Source: a virus. From it: a stretch of DNA of 24,007 nt. The stretch spans positions 1 to 24,007 of the IMG/VR virus record IMGVR_UViG_3300017740_000081. The stretch is one strand, 5' to 3'. A program made the position numbers and the translations under genes. Within the stretch, counting starts at the first letter, position 1; the number at the start of each line of letters is the position of its first letter. The notes under the pieces were generated by a model that saw nothing but the letters and a program-made list of their open reading frames with translations, searched no databases and was not told the DNA's origin. Of this stretch, positions 15,904-22,706 are shown piece after piece.

Positions 15904-16344
15904 TTATCTATCTTTATCTTTTATCATATCATCTATAGCTTTATTGAAAACTTTATCTGTATACGAGTTGTTATTGTAGAATACACTTCTTTCTGACGTT
16001 GGCATATCTTCTTCGCCTAACAATATTCTGTATATTCTACTTATAAGTTGGCTGCATTTAAAAGAGGTTTTGAAGACGCTGTATTTAATCGTAGTTCGAT
16101 TTCGATGACGCCAGACCTCTATCCAGCCTAGTTTTCTTAGTTTATCCCACCGGGTTTTATCCCAGCTCATGGTATAAGTACCATCAATAAATTCTTGTCT
16201 TGTAAACCGTTTTTGACAATCTAAAAATATTAGAAGTTCAAGATCGGCATCTGTTAACCCGTAAGTCTTACAAGCCCACTTTCTAGTGAGCCTGTAATAC
16301 TTTAGGATTTGTAATTCACGTAAATCGTGAGAAGTTAATCGCAT
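15904..16344 (-). CDS. Winged-helix-like DNA-binding protein
   Basis: This 146-residue basic protein has helices (LRELQILKYYRLTRKWACK; TDADLELLIFLDCQKRFTRQEF; WDKTRWDKLRKLGWI) followed by a basic beta hairpin IEVWRHRNRTTIKYSV (75-90) that looks like the wing, then helical SQLISRIYRILLGEE. This layout matches MarR/PadR-type winged helices. Sitting inside the late unit, it could regulate late transcription or bind DNA during packaging. I have seen similar proteins in marine phages but know no assigned role. Its stop is one base before the start of the metallopeptidase gene. Confidence 0.5.
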   Translation of the reverse strand: MRLTSHDLRELQILKYYRLTRKWACKTYGLTDADLELLIFLDCQKRFTRQEFIDGTYTMSWDKTRWDKLRKLGWIEVWRHRNRTTIKYSVFKTSFKCSQLISRIYRILLGEEDMPTSERSVFYNNNSYTDKVFNKAIDDMIKDKDR

Positions 16345-16347
16345 TTA

Positions 16348-16737
16348 TTATGCGAATGCAGCTCCAATTCCAATAGTGCTAAGACCTAGTACTTCTTTTA
16401 CAGCGTAAGTAGAAGATAAATCATCTGCAACCACTATAACGCCATCATGATGTATACCACCGTTAGCAGCTCCAGCAAATAATCTAGCTAAAGCAACCAT
16501 AGTGTCTTTATGGTCATTAGCAGCAACTGTCATAATAACTTTATCGTTATTAGTAAAGTCATCAGCTTGACCATCACCATTGTTTCTAATTTGTGGCGTA
16601 AAGTGAATAGCTAAAGTATCGTCAGCCGTTGGGTGCATACCTTTAAAAGCAGATAAAGGAAACATAGCTGATTGAGCAGCATCGTCGTCATCTCCTAGTG
16701 TAGCTTGTGTACGAAAGTACAAATAAACTTCTTTCAT
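16348..16737 (-). CDS. Protein of unknown function (129 aa), MKEVYLYFRT family
   Basis: The opening MKEVYLYFRTQATLGDDDDA with an acidic turn (D16-D19), the PLSAFKGMHPTADDTLAIHF block (27-46), the central HKDTMVALARLFAGAANGG helix (76-94) and IVVADD (101-106) suggest a compact alpha/beta protein. It is small-residue rich and acidic. From memory it belongs to a widespread marine phage family lying near late genes, function unknown; it might be a capsid-associated protein. It follows a 78-base AT-rich gap after groES, so a new leftward transcript could begin there, though I could not define a promoter. Confidence 0.6.
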   Translation of the reverse strand: MKEVYLYFRTQATLGDDDDAAQSAMFPLSAFKGMHPTADDTLAIHFTPQIRNNGDGQADDFTNNDKVIMTVAANDHKDTMVALARLFAGAANGGIHHDGVIVVADDLSSTYAVKEVLGLSTIGIGAAFA

Positions 16738-16815
16738 TTTTTTTTAGTTTTTAAAATGATTAATAATTAATTGATTGTGATTTTGTGTTTAAGGATTATG
16801 GTTTATAGTTTATGT

Positions 16816-17073
16816 TTAATCTACTAGTACAATATCACTTGCCTTTATAACAAAATAAAGTTTATCTTCAAATTGAACCCCGTGGCCAGCGTGTTTGTCG
16901 TAATATATAATATCACCATCTTTAACACCTTCAACGAGATTACCCGCAGAAACTATAGAAGCCTTGATATATCTGTTGTCTTGGTCTAAGTCTTCAGTCA
17001 TTATAAGACCACCTATAGTTTTTTGTTTGTTTTGAACTTTGTCTACTATAACGTAGTAATTAATTGCTTTCAT
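16816..17073 (-). CDS. groES: GroES co-chaperonin, phage-encoded
   Basis: This 85-residue protein (bacterial GroES is about 95-97) keeps the GroES plan: a first strand NYYVIVDKV (5-13), a mobile loop NKQKTIGGLIMTEDL (15-29) whose GGLIM corresponds to the GroEL-contacting GGIVL, then YIKASIVSAGN, the VKDGDIIYYDKHAG roof-loop region, and a closing KLYFVIKASDIVLVD. It is the lid of the GroEL folding chamber. It overlaps the end of groEL by 14 bases, so expression is coupled, but the order is groEL then groES, opposite to the bacterial operon. It most likely helps fold the capsid or tail proteins. Identity is secure. Confidence 0.88.
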   Translation of the reverse strand: MKAINYYVIVDKVQNKQKTIGGLIMTEDLDQDNRYIKASIVSAGNLVEGVKDGDIIYYDKHAGHGVQFEDKLYFVIKASDIVLVD

Positions 17074-18631
17074 CTTCTGCTCTAGCGTTTGATATTACAC
17101 AATCTGCAGAAACAATAGTCATTACAACACTCACTGCATTTTTAAGTGCTGATTTAGTCACTAGTACAGGATCAATAATTCCTGATTCGATCATATTAAC
17201 CTCTTCGCCGTTAGCGACATCTAATCCGTAGCCATCTCTAGTTGGATAACCTACAGTTTCAAAACCTGCGTTATTTAATATAGTAACAAAAGGTGATTTT
17301 ATAGACTCAAACAAAGCTTGCTCGCCATCGTTATCCGCATCTATGTTAGTTGAAGCGTTTAACAGTGCAACTCCACCGCCAGGTACAATACCTTCTTTTA
17401 ATGCTGCTTTCGTTGCGTAGATCGCATCTTCAACCCTATCCTTTTTTTCTTTGAGCTCGACCTTAGAGTCAGCACCGACTTTGATAACTGCAACTGAACC
17501 AGATAGCATAGACAATCTTTGTTCCAGCTTTTTCTTAATAAAACCATTTTTTTCATCAGCAACCATTTTAGATACTTGATCTATTCTTTCTCCTATATCT
17601 TCAGTATCAGCTTCTATAGTTAATACAGTGTTTCTATCATCCGTAGAAGAGTATTCTGCTTCACCCAATGCTTCAACACTAATCAAATCAAGATCATCTC
17701 CTAGCTCTTCGTTTATGACCGTAGCGCCTGTTAATATAGCTAGATCTTCGCAAGTGTCTTTTTTAGTAGGACCAAAGCCTGGTAAGTCAATAATATTAAT
17801 TTTAATATTACCTTTTACCTTGTTCATCAATAGTGCCGATTTTACTTGCTGCGAAACTGGTGCAACTATCAGTAAAGCTCGGTTGTTTTTGATAGCATAC
17901 TCTAATATAGTCTGTATTTTACGTATGTTTGGTATTTCAGACATGCATATTAGTACAAGTGGAGCTTCTAGCTCTGCTTTTTGCTTGTCTGTATTAGTTA
18001 TAAAGTGAGGAGATGTAATTCCACACTCAACTTGCACTCCATCTACAACATCTACGTAAGTTTCTTCAGTTGGAGACTCTTCCATTAATACTACGCCATC
18101 TTTTCCTACAGTTTTGTAAGCTTCGGCTATTATAGAACCAAGCTCCGAGTCGTTATTACAAGATATAGAAGCTACGTTGTTAAGAGTTTCGTCTGTAACA
18201 TCGATACTTATTGAATCTAAATAGTTGTTTATTTTCTTGAGACCACTATCGACGCCATTTCGTAGAACACGAGTGGCGGAATCCTTATACTTAGGAGAGT
18301 TTACAGTATTTAACAAGGATTCAGCTAGTACGGTAGCAGTTGTAGTACCGTCACCAGCTTCTTTTACTGTATTTTTAGCAGCTTCTTTGATCAAAGTAGC
18401 TCCTATATTTTCAACCGGATCATATAAGACTACGCTTTCTGCAACGGTTACTCCGTCTTTTGTGATTACCGGCATTCCTCGCGCGTCTTCGTATATAACG
18501 CACTTTCCTGATGCTCCAAGTGTTGATTTTACTGCTTTAGCTAGTTTTTCAACACCAGCACCGATTTTAGATTTAGCGCCCTCACCAAAGTTTAAGTCTT
18601 TGATAAGGAGACTAGGATTGTTGTACTCCAT
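17060..18631 (-). CDS. groEL: GroEL chaperonin, phage-encoded and diverged
   Basis: This full-length 523-residue GroEL keeps ITKDGVTVAES (56-66, equivalent of D52), AGDGTTTATVLAE (92-104, D94 = the D87 ATP-binding aspartate), LPGFGPTKKD in the apical domain, RVEDAIYATKAALKEGIVPGGG (399-420, D402 = catalytic D398) and the hinge IIDPVLVTKSAL (485-496). The C-terminus stops at NARAEDESN with no Gly-Gly-Met tail. In the apical domain E. coli GYLSPYF corresponds to GITSPHF (204-210), so two tyrosines that bind substrate are replaced, which hints at a narrower client set. It is coupled to groES. It most likely folds virion proteins. The function call is firm; the client idea is inference. Confidence 0.93.
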   Translation of the reverse strand: MEYNNPSLLIKDLNFGEGAKSKIGAGVEKLAKAVKSTLGASGKCVIYEDARGMPVITKDGVTVAESVVLYDPVENIGATLIKEAAKNTVKEAGDGTTTATVLAESLLNTVNSPKYKDSATRVLRNGVDSGLKKINNYLDSISIDVTDETLNNVASISCNNDSELGSIIAEAYKTVGKDGVVLMEESPTEETYVDVVDGVQVECGITSPHFITNTDKQKAELEAPLVLICMSEIPNIRKIQTILEYAIKNNRALLIVAPVSQQVKSALLMNKVKGNIKINIIDLPGFGPTKKDTCEDLAILTGATVINEELGDDLDLISVEALGEAEYSSTDDRNTVLTIEADTEDIGERIDQVSKMVADEKNGFIKKKLEQRLSMLSGSVAVIKVGADSKVELKEKKDRVEDAIYATKAALKEGIVPGGGVALLNASTNIDADNDGEQALFESIKSPFVTILNNAGFETVGYPTRDGYGLDVANGEEVNMIESGIIDPVLVTKSALKNAVSVVMTIVSADCVISNARAEDESN

Positions 18632-18662
18632 TTTATTATATTAAATTAAATTAGGTTTGAGT

Positions 18663-18953
18663 TTATTCGAAAGTTTTTACTACTTTTGGTCCTTTGGTAG
18701 CCTCTAACTTTTTAGAAAAGTGGTCGATGCTTCCGTCAATTGCTGACTCAGCGCCTTCCATTGTCTCTCGACGTGTGACATCGTGCCATTCATCGTTTTT
18801 AGGGTTAGATACTTCGGTTTGATAATAACCATTAGGTAACTGAGTTATTCTCCAGTTCTTTTTATCAGCTAAATGCTCCCATTCAGCCTTGGTTTTATCA
18901 TTTACTTTTATTTCGCCACCTGTCGAGGTGGTCTGGTAATATAGGTACGTCAT
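18663..18953 (-). CDS. Protein of unknown function (96 aa)
   Basis: Opening TYLYYQTTSTGGEIKVNDKT suggests beta strands, followed by AEWEHLADKKNWRITQLPNGYYQTEV and a helical, charged end (AESAIDGSIDHFSKKLEATK). No known domain is visible. It lies just upstream of groEL, 31 bases from it, and follows a 65-base intergenic gap that holds a small 5-bp hairpin (ATCGG/CCGAT, 18983-18997). Compact size and neighbourhood suggest a late protein. Start ATG at 18953 has an A/T leader without Shine-Dalgarno. Confidence 0.5.
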   Translation of the reverse strand: MTYLYYQTTSTGGEIKVNDKTKAEWEHLADKKNWRITQLPNGYYQTEVSNPKNDEWHDVTRRETMEGAESAIDGSIDHFSKKLEATKGPKVVKTFE

Positions 18954-19018
18954 AATAATTTGGTTTTAGGTTAATAACGTGGTATCGGTTTGTCCGATGT
19001 ATTTATTATTACTTGTTG

Positions 19019-20149
19019 CTAATTGTTTCTTAAACTATCTGCTAAAGCTTTATTCTTCTTCCTAGCTTCAGCCATGATCTTTTTAAATTGCGCGTCGCTA
19101 CTATTTAATCCTAGCCTCTTAATTTTATCTTTAGCCTTCTGAAAGTTAATGCCTGCTTTCCTCTCGTAAGTAGCGTTGTTACCATCCGTCTGCTTAGTAG
19201 GAGACTTCATCTTGTTAGGAGTCTCTGGCTTGTTTGCTTTGTCGTTAGGCACTGGTTTACCTTGTTTTTTCCATATAGCCTTACCTTTTTCATCTAAATC
19301 CTCGTATCTAACAATATCTTCGTTTTGTTCTTCCAAGAACTTTATATCTTCTTTAGTATAGCTTGATGGATATTTTTTTTCTTGGTCTTTTTGCTTGGCA
19401 GGAGACTTCATCTTATTTACTGTACTTGTAGGCTTTATTGGGTTATACTCGTACAAATCAGAGTCTTTAATTTTCGCAGCTTCTCTTTTGTTTACAATGT
19501 TATCTTTATACATAAGATCACCAAACTTGTTTTTAGAGTAAGGGTACTTAAGATCTTTTGTTACTTTTTCATTTTTCTTTAGCGGCTTATTTGCTCTATC
19601 GCTCTCAAGCTCTCTTTCGTAATCTTCAACTTGACCAGTGTGTAAAGTGCCATCAGAAGCTTTATAGTATTTTTTACCATCTTTGTATACTATTTTACCT
19701 TTATTCTGTTTTGGAGCAGCGTCTTTAATCGGCTTACCTGTATTCTTGTCAACAGGAACTTTAACAAGCTTACCGTCTACCAGCTTCATAGTATAACCGC
19801 GTTTTTTAGCTATTTCAATCATCTTAGCATCTTCTCTAGCAGCTTCGGCATCCATATCAGAGCTAGATCCTTTCTCTTTTTCTTCAACTTGCTTTAGTGG
19901 CTTACTACCACCAGCTAACATTTGCTCAGCTTCTTTTGGAGAAATACCTTGGTCTAAAAGTTCGTCCATCTTTTTAAGATAATCGTTTAGATTATCAGAT
20001 GTTTTAGCTTTTTCTCTAGCTTTTTCAGCAGCCTCTTCTCTTTTTAAGTTTTCTAACTCAAATTTACGTCTATCGTTTCTCTGCTTTAAAGCGGCTGCAT
20101 GGCCAGATGTACCTTGTACAATTGACTTTCCTTTTAGTTTAAATGCCAT
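19019..20149 (-). CDS. Lys-rich disordered protein with repeated KMKSPxKQ motifs (376 aa)
   Basis: The N-terminus MAFKLKGKSIVQGTSGHAAA is followed by a long Lys/Glu helix (about 22-75, with SPKEAEQML), then a basic stretch with several KYYKASDGTLHTG and DGKLVKVPVDKNTGKP beta turns. The C-terminal third holds two copies of a block beginning NKMKSPAKQ (245) and NKMKSPTKQ (312), 67 residues apart, and a final helical part (GINFQKAKDKIKRLGLN). The protein is very basic overall. Its motifs are shared by neighbouring genes. Very basic, disordered, repeat-bearing proteins made late are good candidates for internal or ejected virion proteins, but that is inference; no enzyme motif is visible. Confidence 0.6.
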   Translation of the reverse strand: MAFKLKGKSIVQGTSGHAAALKQRNDRRKFELENLKREEAAEKAREKAKTSDNLNDYLKKMDELLDQGISPKEAEQMLAGGSKPLKQVEEKEKGSSSDMDAEAAREDAKMIEIAKKRGYTMKLVDGKLVKVPVDKNTGKPIKDAAPKQNKGKIVYKDGKKYYKASDGTLHTGQVEDYERELESDRANKPLKKNEKVTKDLKYPYSKNKFGDLMYKDNIVNKREAAKIKDSDLYEYNPIKPTSTVNKMKSPAKQKDQEKKYPSSYTKEDIKFLEEQNEDIVRYEDLDEKGKAIWKKQGKPVPNDKANKPETPNKMKSPTKQTDGNNATYERKAGINFQKAKDKIKRLGLNSSDAQFKKIMAEARKKNKALADSLRNN

Positions 20150-20154
20150 ATTAC

Positions 20155-20523
20155 TTATTTTTTAGGCTTATTTGCCATCAATGTTTTAAGCTTTCCTTGA
20201 AGCGTAGCTATATCTTCCTTTTGTTGAGTAGAATCACCTCTTTCATTAAACATGTCTTCTCGTATGAACTCTATTCTATCTTCAAGATCAATAATCTTCT
20301 CTTGACGATTGTCACCGTCATAAACATAGGTGTCCGGATGCTCTGAACTAAGTCTTTGCTTAGCAGGGGCAGCTTCAATCTTAGCTTTTAACTCTTCTGG
20401 TAAGTTTTTTTGATTACCAACTAACTCTTTTTGATAAGGTGATTTACCACTTTGAGTATCGTGGCTTTTTTGTCTTATTCCAGGTAGAGTATGACCTTTC
20501 ATTTTAAACGGCTTGTAGCTCAT
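20155..20523 (-). CDS. Lys-rich FKMKG-motif protein (122 aa)
   Basis: MSYKPFKMKGHTLPGIRQKS opens the protein; GKSPYQKEL (26-34) is a variant of the SPxKQ motif. A coiled-coil-like C-terminal half (KIIDLEDRIEFIREDMFNE, QKEDIATLQGKLKTLM) ends in ANKPKK. The five-base gap to the 376-residue gene implies one operon. Function unknown. A hairpin (20541-20566) lies 17 bases upstream of the start. Confidence 0.55.
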   Translation of the reverse strand: MSYKPFKMKGHTLPGIRQKSHDTQSGKSPYQKELVGNQKNLPEELKAKIEAAPAKQRLSSEHPDTYVYDGDNRQEKIIDLEDRIEFIREDMFNERGDSTQQKEDIATLQGKLKTLMANKPKK

Positions 20524-20540
20524 AGTTTTATACTTAAATA

Positions 20541-20566
20541 AGTAGGGTAGATTTCTCCACCCTACT
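20541..20566 (-). terminator. Perfect-stem hairpin with GAAA loop between two leftward genes
   Basis: On the minus strand AGTAGGGT-GGA-GAAA-TCT-ACCCTACT forms an 8-bp perfect stem extended by three pairs (one wobble), closed by a GNRA-type GAAA tetraloop. No clear U run follows (TTATTTAAG). It sits after the 140-residue gene's stop and directly before the next start, so it may terminate, process or stabilise mRNA, or affect the downstream start. Confidence 0.55.
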
Positions 20567-20574
20567 AGTGTTGT

Positions 20575-20997
20575 TTACTTAATTTTCTTTTTAAGTTTGT
20601 TTAACTCTTTAACTTTCTTCTCATAAGCTTCCATAGTTAACGCGCCTTCTATAGTGCTAGGCAATTCTATTCTAGTTGAATCACCAACTTCGCCCGTAGT
20701 GTTATCAGCGATAAACTTTTTAAGATCTTGTACTGAGTTGTTGTACGCGGTGATCTTAGCATTATTTTTGTCTATCTTAGCGTTGGCTTTGTTTTGCTCC
20801 TTGACAGTCTTTTTCATGTCTTTAGAAGTTTGCTTATTAGGAGCGGCCTCATGAGCCATTTTGTTAGATGAGTGACCATACTTTTTCATTGGTTCACCTA
20901 CACCGTAGTTCTTGTACATTGGACCTGTTGCTCCTGACTTCATCTTAAAGCCAGACTTTTCGTCTTGAATTTTTTTATTACTTTTTTCGTAAGGCAT
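20575..20997 (-). CDS. Lys-rich FKMKS / PMKKYG-motif protein (140 aa)
   Basis: It contains GFKMKSGATGPMYKNYGVG (16-34), then PMKKYGHSSNKM and AAPNKQTSKD, with the N-KQ motif at 53-55. The second half is a Lys/Asn-rich helix (VKEQNKANAKIDKNNAKITA) and a C-terminal helix ending ELNKLKKKIK. The PMxKNYGxG type of segment is frequent in marine phage proteins of unknown role, from memory. Strongly basic throughout. It may be an internal virion or DNA-binding protein; this is inference. Confidence 0.55.
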   Translation of the reverse strand: MPYEKSNKKIQDEKSGFKMKSGATGPMYKNYGVGEPMKKYGHSSNKMAHEAAPNKQTSKDMKKTVKEQNKANAKIDKNNAKITAYNNSVQDLKKFIADNTTGEVGDSTRIELPSTIEGALTMEAYEKKVKELNKLKKKIK

Positions 20998-21048
20998 TTT
21001 CTTTATTTTTAATGCATTATTAATAATACTAGTAGATTGCGAATCTTT

Positions 21049-21285
21049 CTAGCAATTTTTACGCCTTTTTTTTCCGTGGATTCTTCTTCTACGGTAGGCA
21101 AAGGCTGCGACCTGCTGGTCTGGTTCTGTTGGTGTAGTTTTATCTTCTTGCGGTGTAGCTTGAATCTTTGTTAGCTGATCTTGTATTTGATCACCTGATG
21201 ATTCAGCACCATTATCTTGTACACTTTCTATACTTGTTCGTATATCCGCGGCTGTACCTGGTTCTCTAACCCCTTTCTTTATCAT
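21049..21285 (-). CDS. Small protein with acidic body and basic tail (78 aa)
   Basis: This 78-residue protein has a Gln/Thr/Asp/Glu-rich, probably disordered body (SIESVQDNGAESSGDQIQDQ; QATPQEDKTTPTEPDQQV) and ends in AFAYRRRRIHGKKRRKNC, which is extremely basic. Its start overlaps the end of the upstream gene by four bases (ATGA), implying coupled translation. The basic tail may bind DNA or act as a localisation tag. No family is recognised. A 51-base AT-rich gap follows before the 140-residue gene. Confidence 0.5.
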   Translation of the reverse strand: MIKKGVREPGTAADIRTSIESVQDNGAESSGDQIQDQLTKIQATPQEDKTTPTEPDQQVAAFAYRRRRIHGKKRRKNC

Positions 21286-21731
21286 GATCCGCTTTGTTTC
21301 TTGTTGTAGTAATCTACCATTCGCGAAAAACCTGATTCATAGTCACTAGGCTTTAGCTCCTGATTTTTAATCTGAGACTGAACGTATCTATAACCAGTTA
21401 AATCTCTATCGATCCAATTAGCGCGCTTTGTACGCCTTGGGTCTTTCTTGTTCTTATTCTTTGTTTCTGTATTCTTTGCTTTTATAACTTCACCGTCACG
21501 ATCTAAAACAATCTTAGATTTATACCCATCGTCACCTTTAGTCTTTATAATAGTCTTACCGCCTCTAGTCTTTACTTTAGATTTGAATTTAGGCTTTGTC
21601 TGCTTGTTAGGGCTTTCCATTTTGTCGATGTGTTTTTCAATCGTTCTCGCCTGCTTGCCGTGGGCTATAACAGCTGAGTCTAATTGTTTAACAACCTCTT
21701 TAAGGTTTTTGTACTTCATCTTGAATGCCAT
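21282..21731 (-). CDS. First gene of the leftward unit: basic FKMK / SPNKQ protein (149 aa)
   Basis: It starts MAFKMKYKNLKEVVKQLDS, has a helical N-terminal domain to about residue 37, then DKMESPNKQTKPKFKSKVK (36-54), a Lys/Arg-rich middle (KTIIKTKGDDGYKSKIVLDRDG), and a C-terminal region with YRYVQSQIKNQELKPSDYES. It is the first coding sequence transcribed leftward from the divergent control region. The basic SPNKQ motif links it to the four following genes. No enzymatic motif. Possibly an internal virion protein; this is inference. Confidence 0.55.
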   Translation of the reverse strand: MAFKMKYKNLKEVVKQLDSAVIAHGKQARTIEKHIDKMESPNKQTKPKFKSKVKTRGGKTIIKTKGDDGYKSKIVLDRDGEVIKAKNTETKNKNKKDPRRTKRANWIDRDLTGYRYVQSQIKNQELKPSDYESGFSRMVDYYNKKQSGS

Positions 21732-21768
21732 GACTATATTATTACTTACATAGTAAATATATTAAAAG

Positions 21769-21816
21769 TGTGACAGTTGCCCCTTACTCTTACTCTATTA
21801 ACAGGCTAATGTCACA
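21769..21816. repeat. Inverted repeat TGTGACA...TGTCACA (possible operator)
   Basis: The arms TGTGACA (21769-21775) and TGTCACA (21810-21816) are perfect 7-base inverted repeats separated by 34 bases, with further GCC/GGC pairing inside. It lies just upstream of the first leftward gene, about 38 bases from its start. It could be a repressor operator or an RNA stem in the leader. Confidence 0.4.
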
Positions 21817-21836
21817 TAAAAGTTATTATAAATATT

Positions 21837-21854
21837 GGGGTGAAGTGTTACCCC
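21837..21854. repeat. GC-rich hairpin GGGGTGA-AGTG-TTACCCC
   Basis: A 7-bp stem with one G-T wobble and a 4-base loop. It is unusually GC-rich for this AT-rich region. Neither strand has a convincing U run after it, so it is not a clear terminator; it may separate the two divergent promoter zones or serve as a protein-binding site. Confidence 0.4.
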
Positions 21855-21940
21855 CTACCTACCCAGGCCTCCTCTCTATACAAAACTCAATCTTTTTGAC
21901 CACCCCCGGTGTCGTTTTTCGTTTTACTATCATTTTTTAC

Positions 21941-21977
21941 ACAACTTTAATACGACTTTACATTGATATTATATACG
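21941..21977 (+). promoter_or_regulatory. Shared early promoter-like element, copy 1
   Basis: ACAACTTT-AATACGAC-N8-GATATTATATACG. It is one of five gaplessly aligned copies with consensus ACAannTA, AATACGAC, eight variable bases, GATAATATAtaCG. It ends 38 bases before the 76-residue gene's ATG. The AATACGAC block, preceded here by T, matches the start of the T7 promoter (TAATACGAC), and the GATAATAT block can act as a -10-type box. Confidence 0.62.
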
Positions 21978-22015
21978 TAACAAATAAATAACTCAAACTT
22001 TTTAAATATTTTACT

Positions 22016-22246
22016 ATGCAAAATTCAAACACACTTACTACTAAAAGATTCGTAATCAGAAAAACATTGATCGGCTCTAACACTATCATTACATTCACTA
22101 ATAAGAAAAATGTAACATATACCTACGATCACGATGCAGTGTATTCACTCAATCAAGAAAAGTTAGAAACTATGGAATGTTTCCAAAAGTATGGTAACTA
22201 CACTAACAGTAACAACTTACCTACTTGGGCACGACTTACAGACTAA
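22016..22246 (+). CDS. Early small protein, duplicated family copy A (76 aa)
   Basis: It contains KRFVIRKTLIGSNTIITFT (10-28), then VTYTYDHDAVY and KLETMECFQKYGNYTNSN, which together look like a small beta-plus-helix fold. A second gene at 23251 encodes a paralogue identical at about 36 of 64 aligned positions, including KRFV, RK, HD, VY, KLETM, C, KY and YT. Unknown function; the family looks like a host-take-over or regulatory early protein. Its leader has no Shine-Dalgarno. It is the first rightward gene after the divergent region. Confidence 0.65.
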   Translation: MQNSNTLTTKRFVIRKTLIGSNTIITFTNKKNVTYTYDHDAVYSLNQEKLETMECFQKYGNYTNSNNLPTWARLTD

Positions 22247-22274
22247 ATACTACTCTAATTTGATAATATAATCG
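22238..22274 (+). promoter_or_regulatory. Shared early promoter-like element, copy 2
   Basis: ACAGACTA-AATACTAC-N8-GATAATATAATCG. It begins inside the last codons of the preceding gene and ends 21 bases before the ATG of the 62-residue gene. Spacing between blocks is identical to the other four copies; one G in AATACGAC is T here. Confidence 0.58.
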
Positions 22275-22295
22275 AAACTAATAAATAAATAAATT

Positions 22296-22484
22296 ATGAC
22301 TACATTAAAGATCTACACTAATCACTCTGACAAACTAATTGTTACTATCCATAACATTGAAGATCTCTTCCACCAATACGGGATCGATCCAACGGATCAA
22401 GATCTATTCGAATCAGAGATCCTCGAGGATATATTCGAAGAGGAATGTCTAAACTCTTCTCATGTGTACTATGAGTTGATCTAA
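22296..22484 (+). CDS. Small acidic protein of unknown function (62 aa)
   Basis: It starts MTTLKIYTNHSDKLIVTIHN with two probable strands, then an acidic helix-rich part (DPTDQDLFESEILEDIFEEE) and ends SSHVYYELI. The net charge is strongly negative. The size, acidity and position among early genes fit DNA mimics or enzyme inhibitors, but no family is recognised. The leader AATAAATAAATAAATT is the same type as that of the 75-residue gene. Confidence 0.6.
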   Translation: MTTLKIYTNHSDKLIVTIHNIEDLFHQYGIDPTDQDLFESEILEDIFEEECLNSSHVYYELI

Positions 22485-22517
22485 CAAACTAATAATTAAC
22501 TAATAAATAATACTAAT

Positions 22518-22631
22518 ATGAAAATCACTAATAAATATACAGGTCGTGATGTTACTAAGTACTACATCGCTCTACTCGAAGGTTTGATCACTAACGATGA
22601 ATTTGAATTACTAACTTTAACAATAAAATAA
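22518..22631 (+). CDS. Microprotein with ITxxxFE motif, duplicated family copy A (37 aa)
   Basis: The ATG at 22518 opens MKITNKYTGRDVTKYYIALL, followed by EGLITNDEFELLTLTIK and TAA. It matches the 37-residue protein at 23590 at 23 of 37 positions. The pattern [LY]LEGxITxDxFExLT resembles the helical SHOCT-type segment (GxITxEEFE), a short oligomerising helix pair, though this similarity is weak. Its stop overlaps the start of the next gene (TAATG). The conserved duplicate makes it a real gene despite its size. Confidence 0.68.
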   Translation: MKITNKYTGRDVTKYYIALLEGLITNDEFELLTLTIK

Positions 22632-22705
22632 TGAAAACTAGAACACTACTATGTCTGATCGCCGATCTACTAATTGTCACAATACTAATACTAATCTTTT
22701 ACTAA
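22631..22705 (+). CDS. Membrane microprotein (24 aa)
   Basis: MKTRTLLCLIADLLIVTILI followed by LIFY is one hydrophobic span of about 19 residues after a short basic N-terminus (K2, R4). The start overlaps the preceding stop (TAATG). It is too small to identify, but composition, coupling and the following membrane microprotein support it as a gene. Confidence 0.45.
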   Translation: MKTRTLLCLIADLLIVTILILIFY

Positions 22706-22706
22706 T

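Larger units (their letters stand above)
21732..22015. promoter_or_regulatory. Divergent control region between late and early units
   Basis: These 284 bases lie between the leftward late unit and the rightward small-gene array. It contains one copy of the shared early promoter-like element (21941-21977), a 7-bp inverted repeat at 21769-21816 and a GC-rich hairpin at 21837-21854. It has local C-rich patches (near 21850-21880 and 21900) unlike the surrounding AT-rich DNA. A leftward promoter must exist here, but I could not place its elements with confidence: TATATTTAC on the minus strand, about 30 bases before the 149-residue gene, resembles the Bacteroidota TAnnTTTG box, without a clear -33 partner. 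Confidence 0.6.

Noticed and set aside
18225-18644. Rightward 139- and 126-codon open frames opposite groEL
   Set aside because: GroEL is unmistakable on the other strand; these frames show no domain and no leader.
21770-21991. Rightward 73-codon open frame in the divergent control region
   Set aside because: It starts inside the inverted repeat, covers the hairpin and runs through promoter-like element copy 1; composition is not gene-like.
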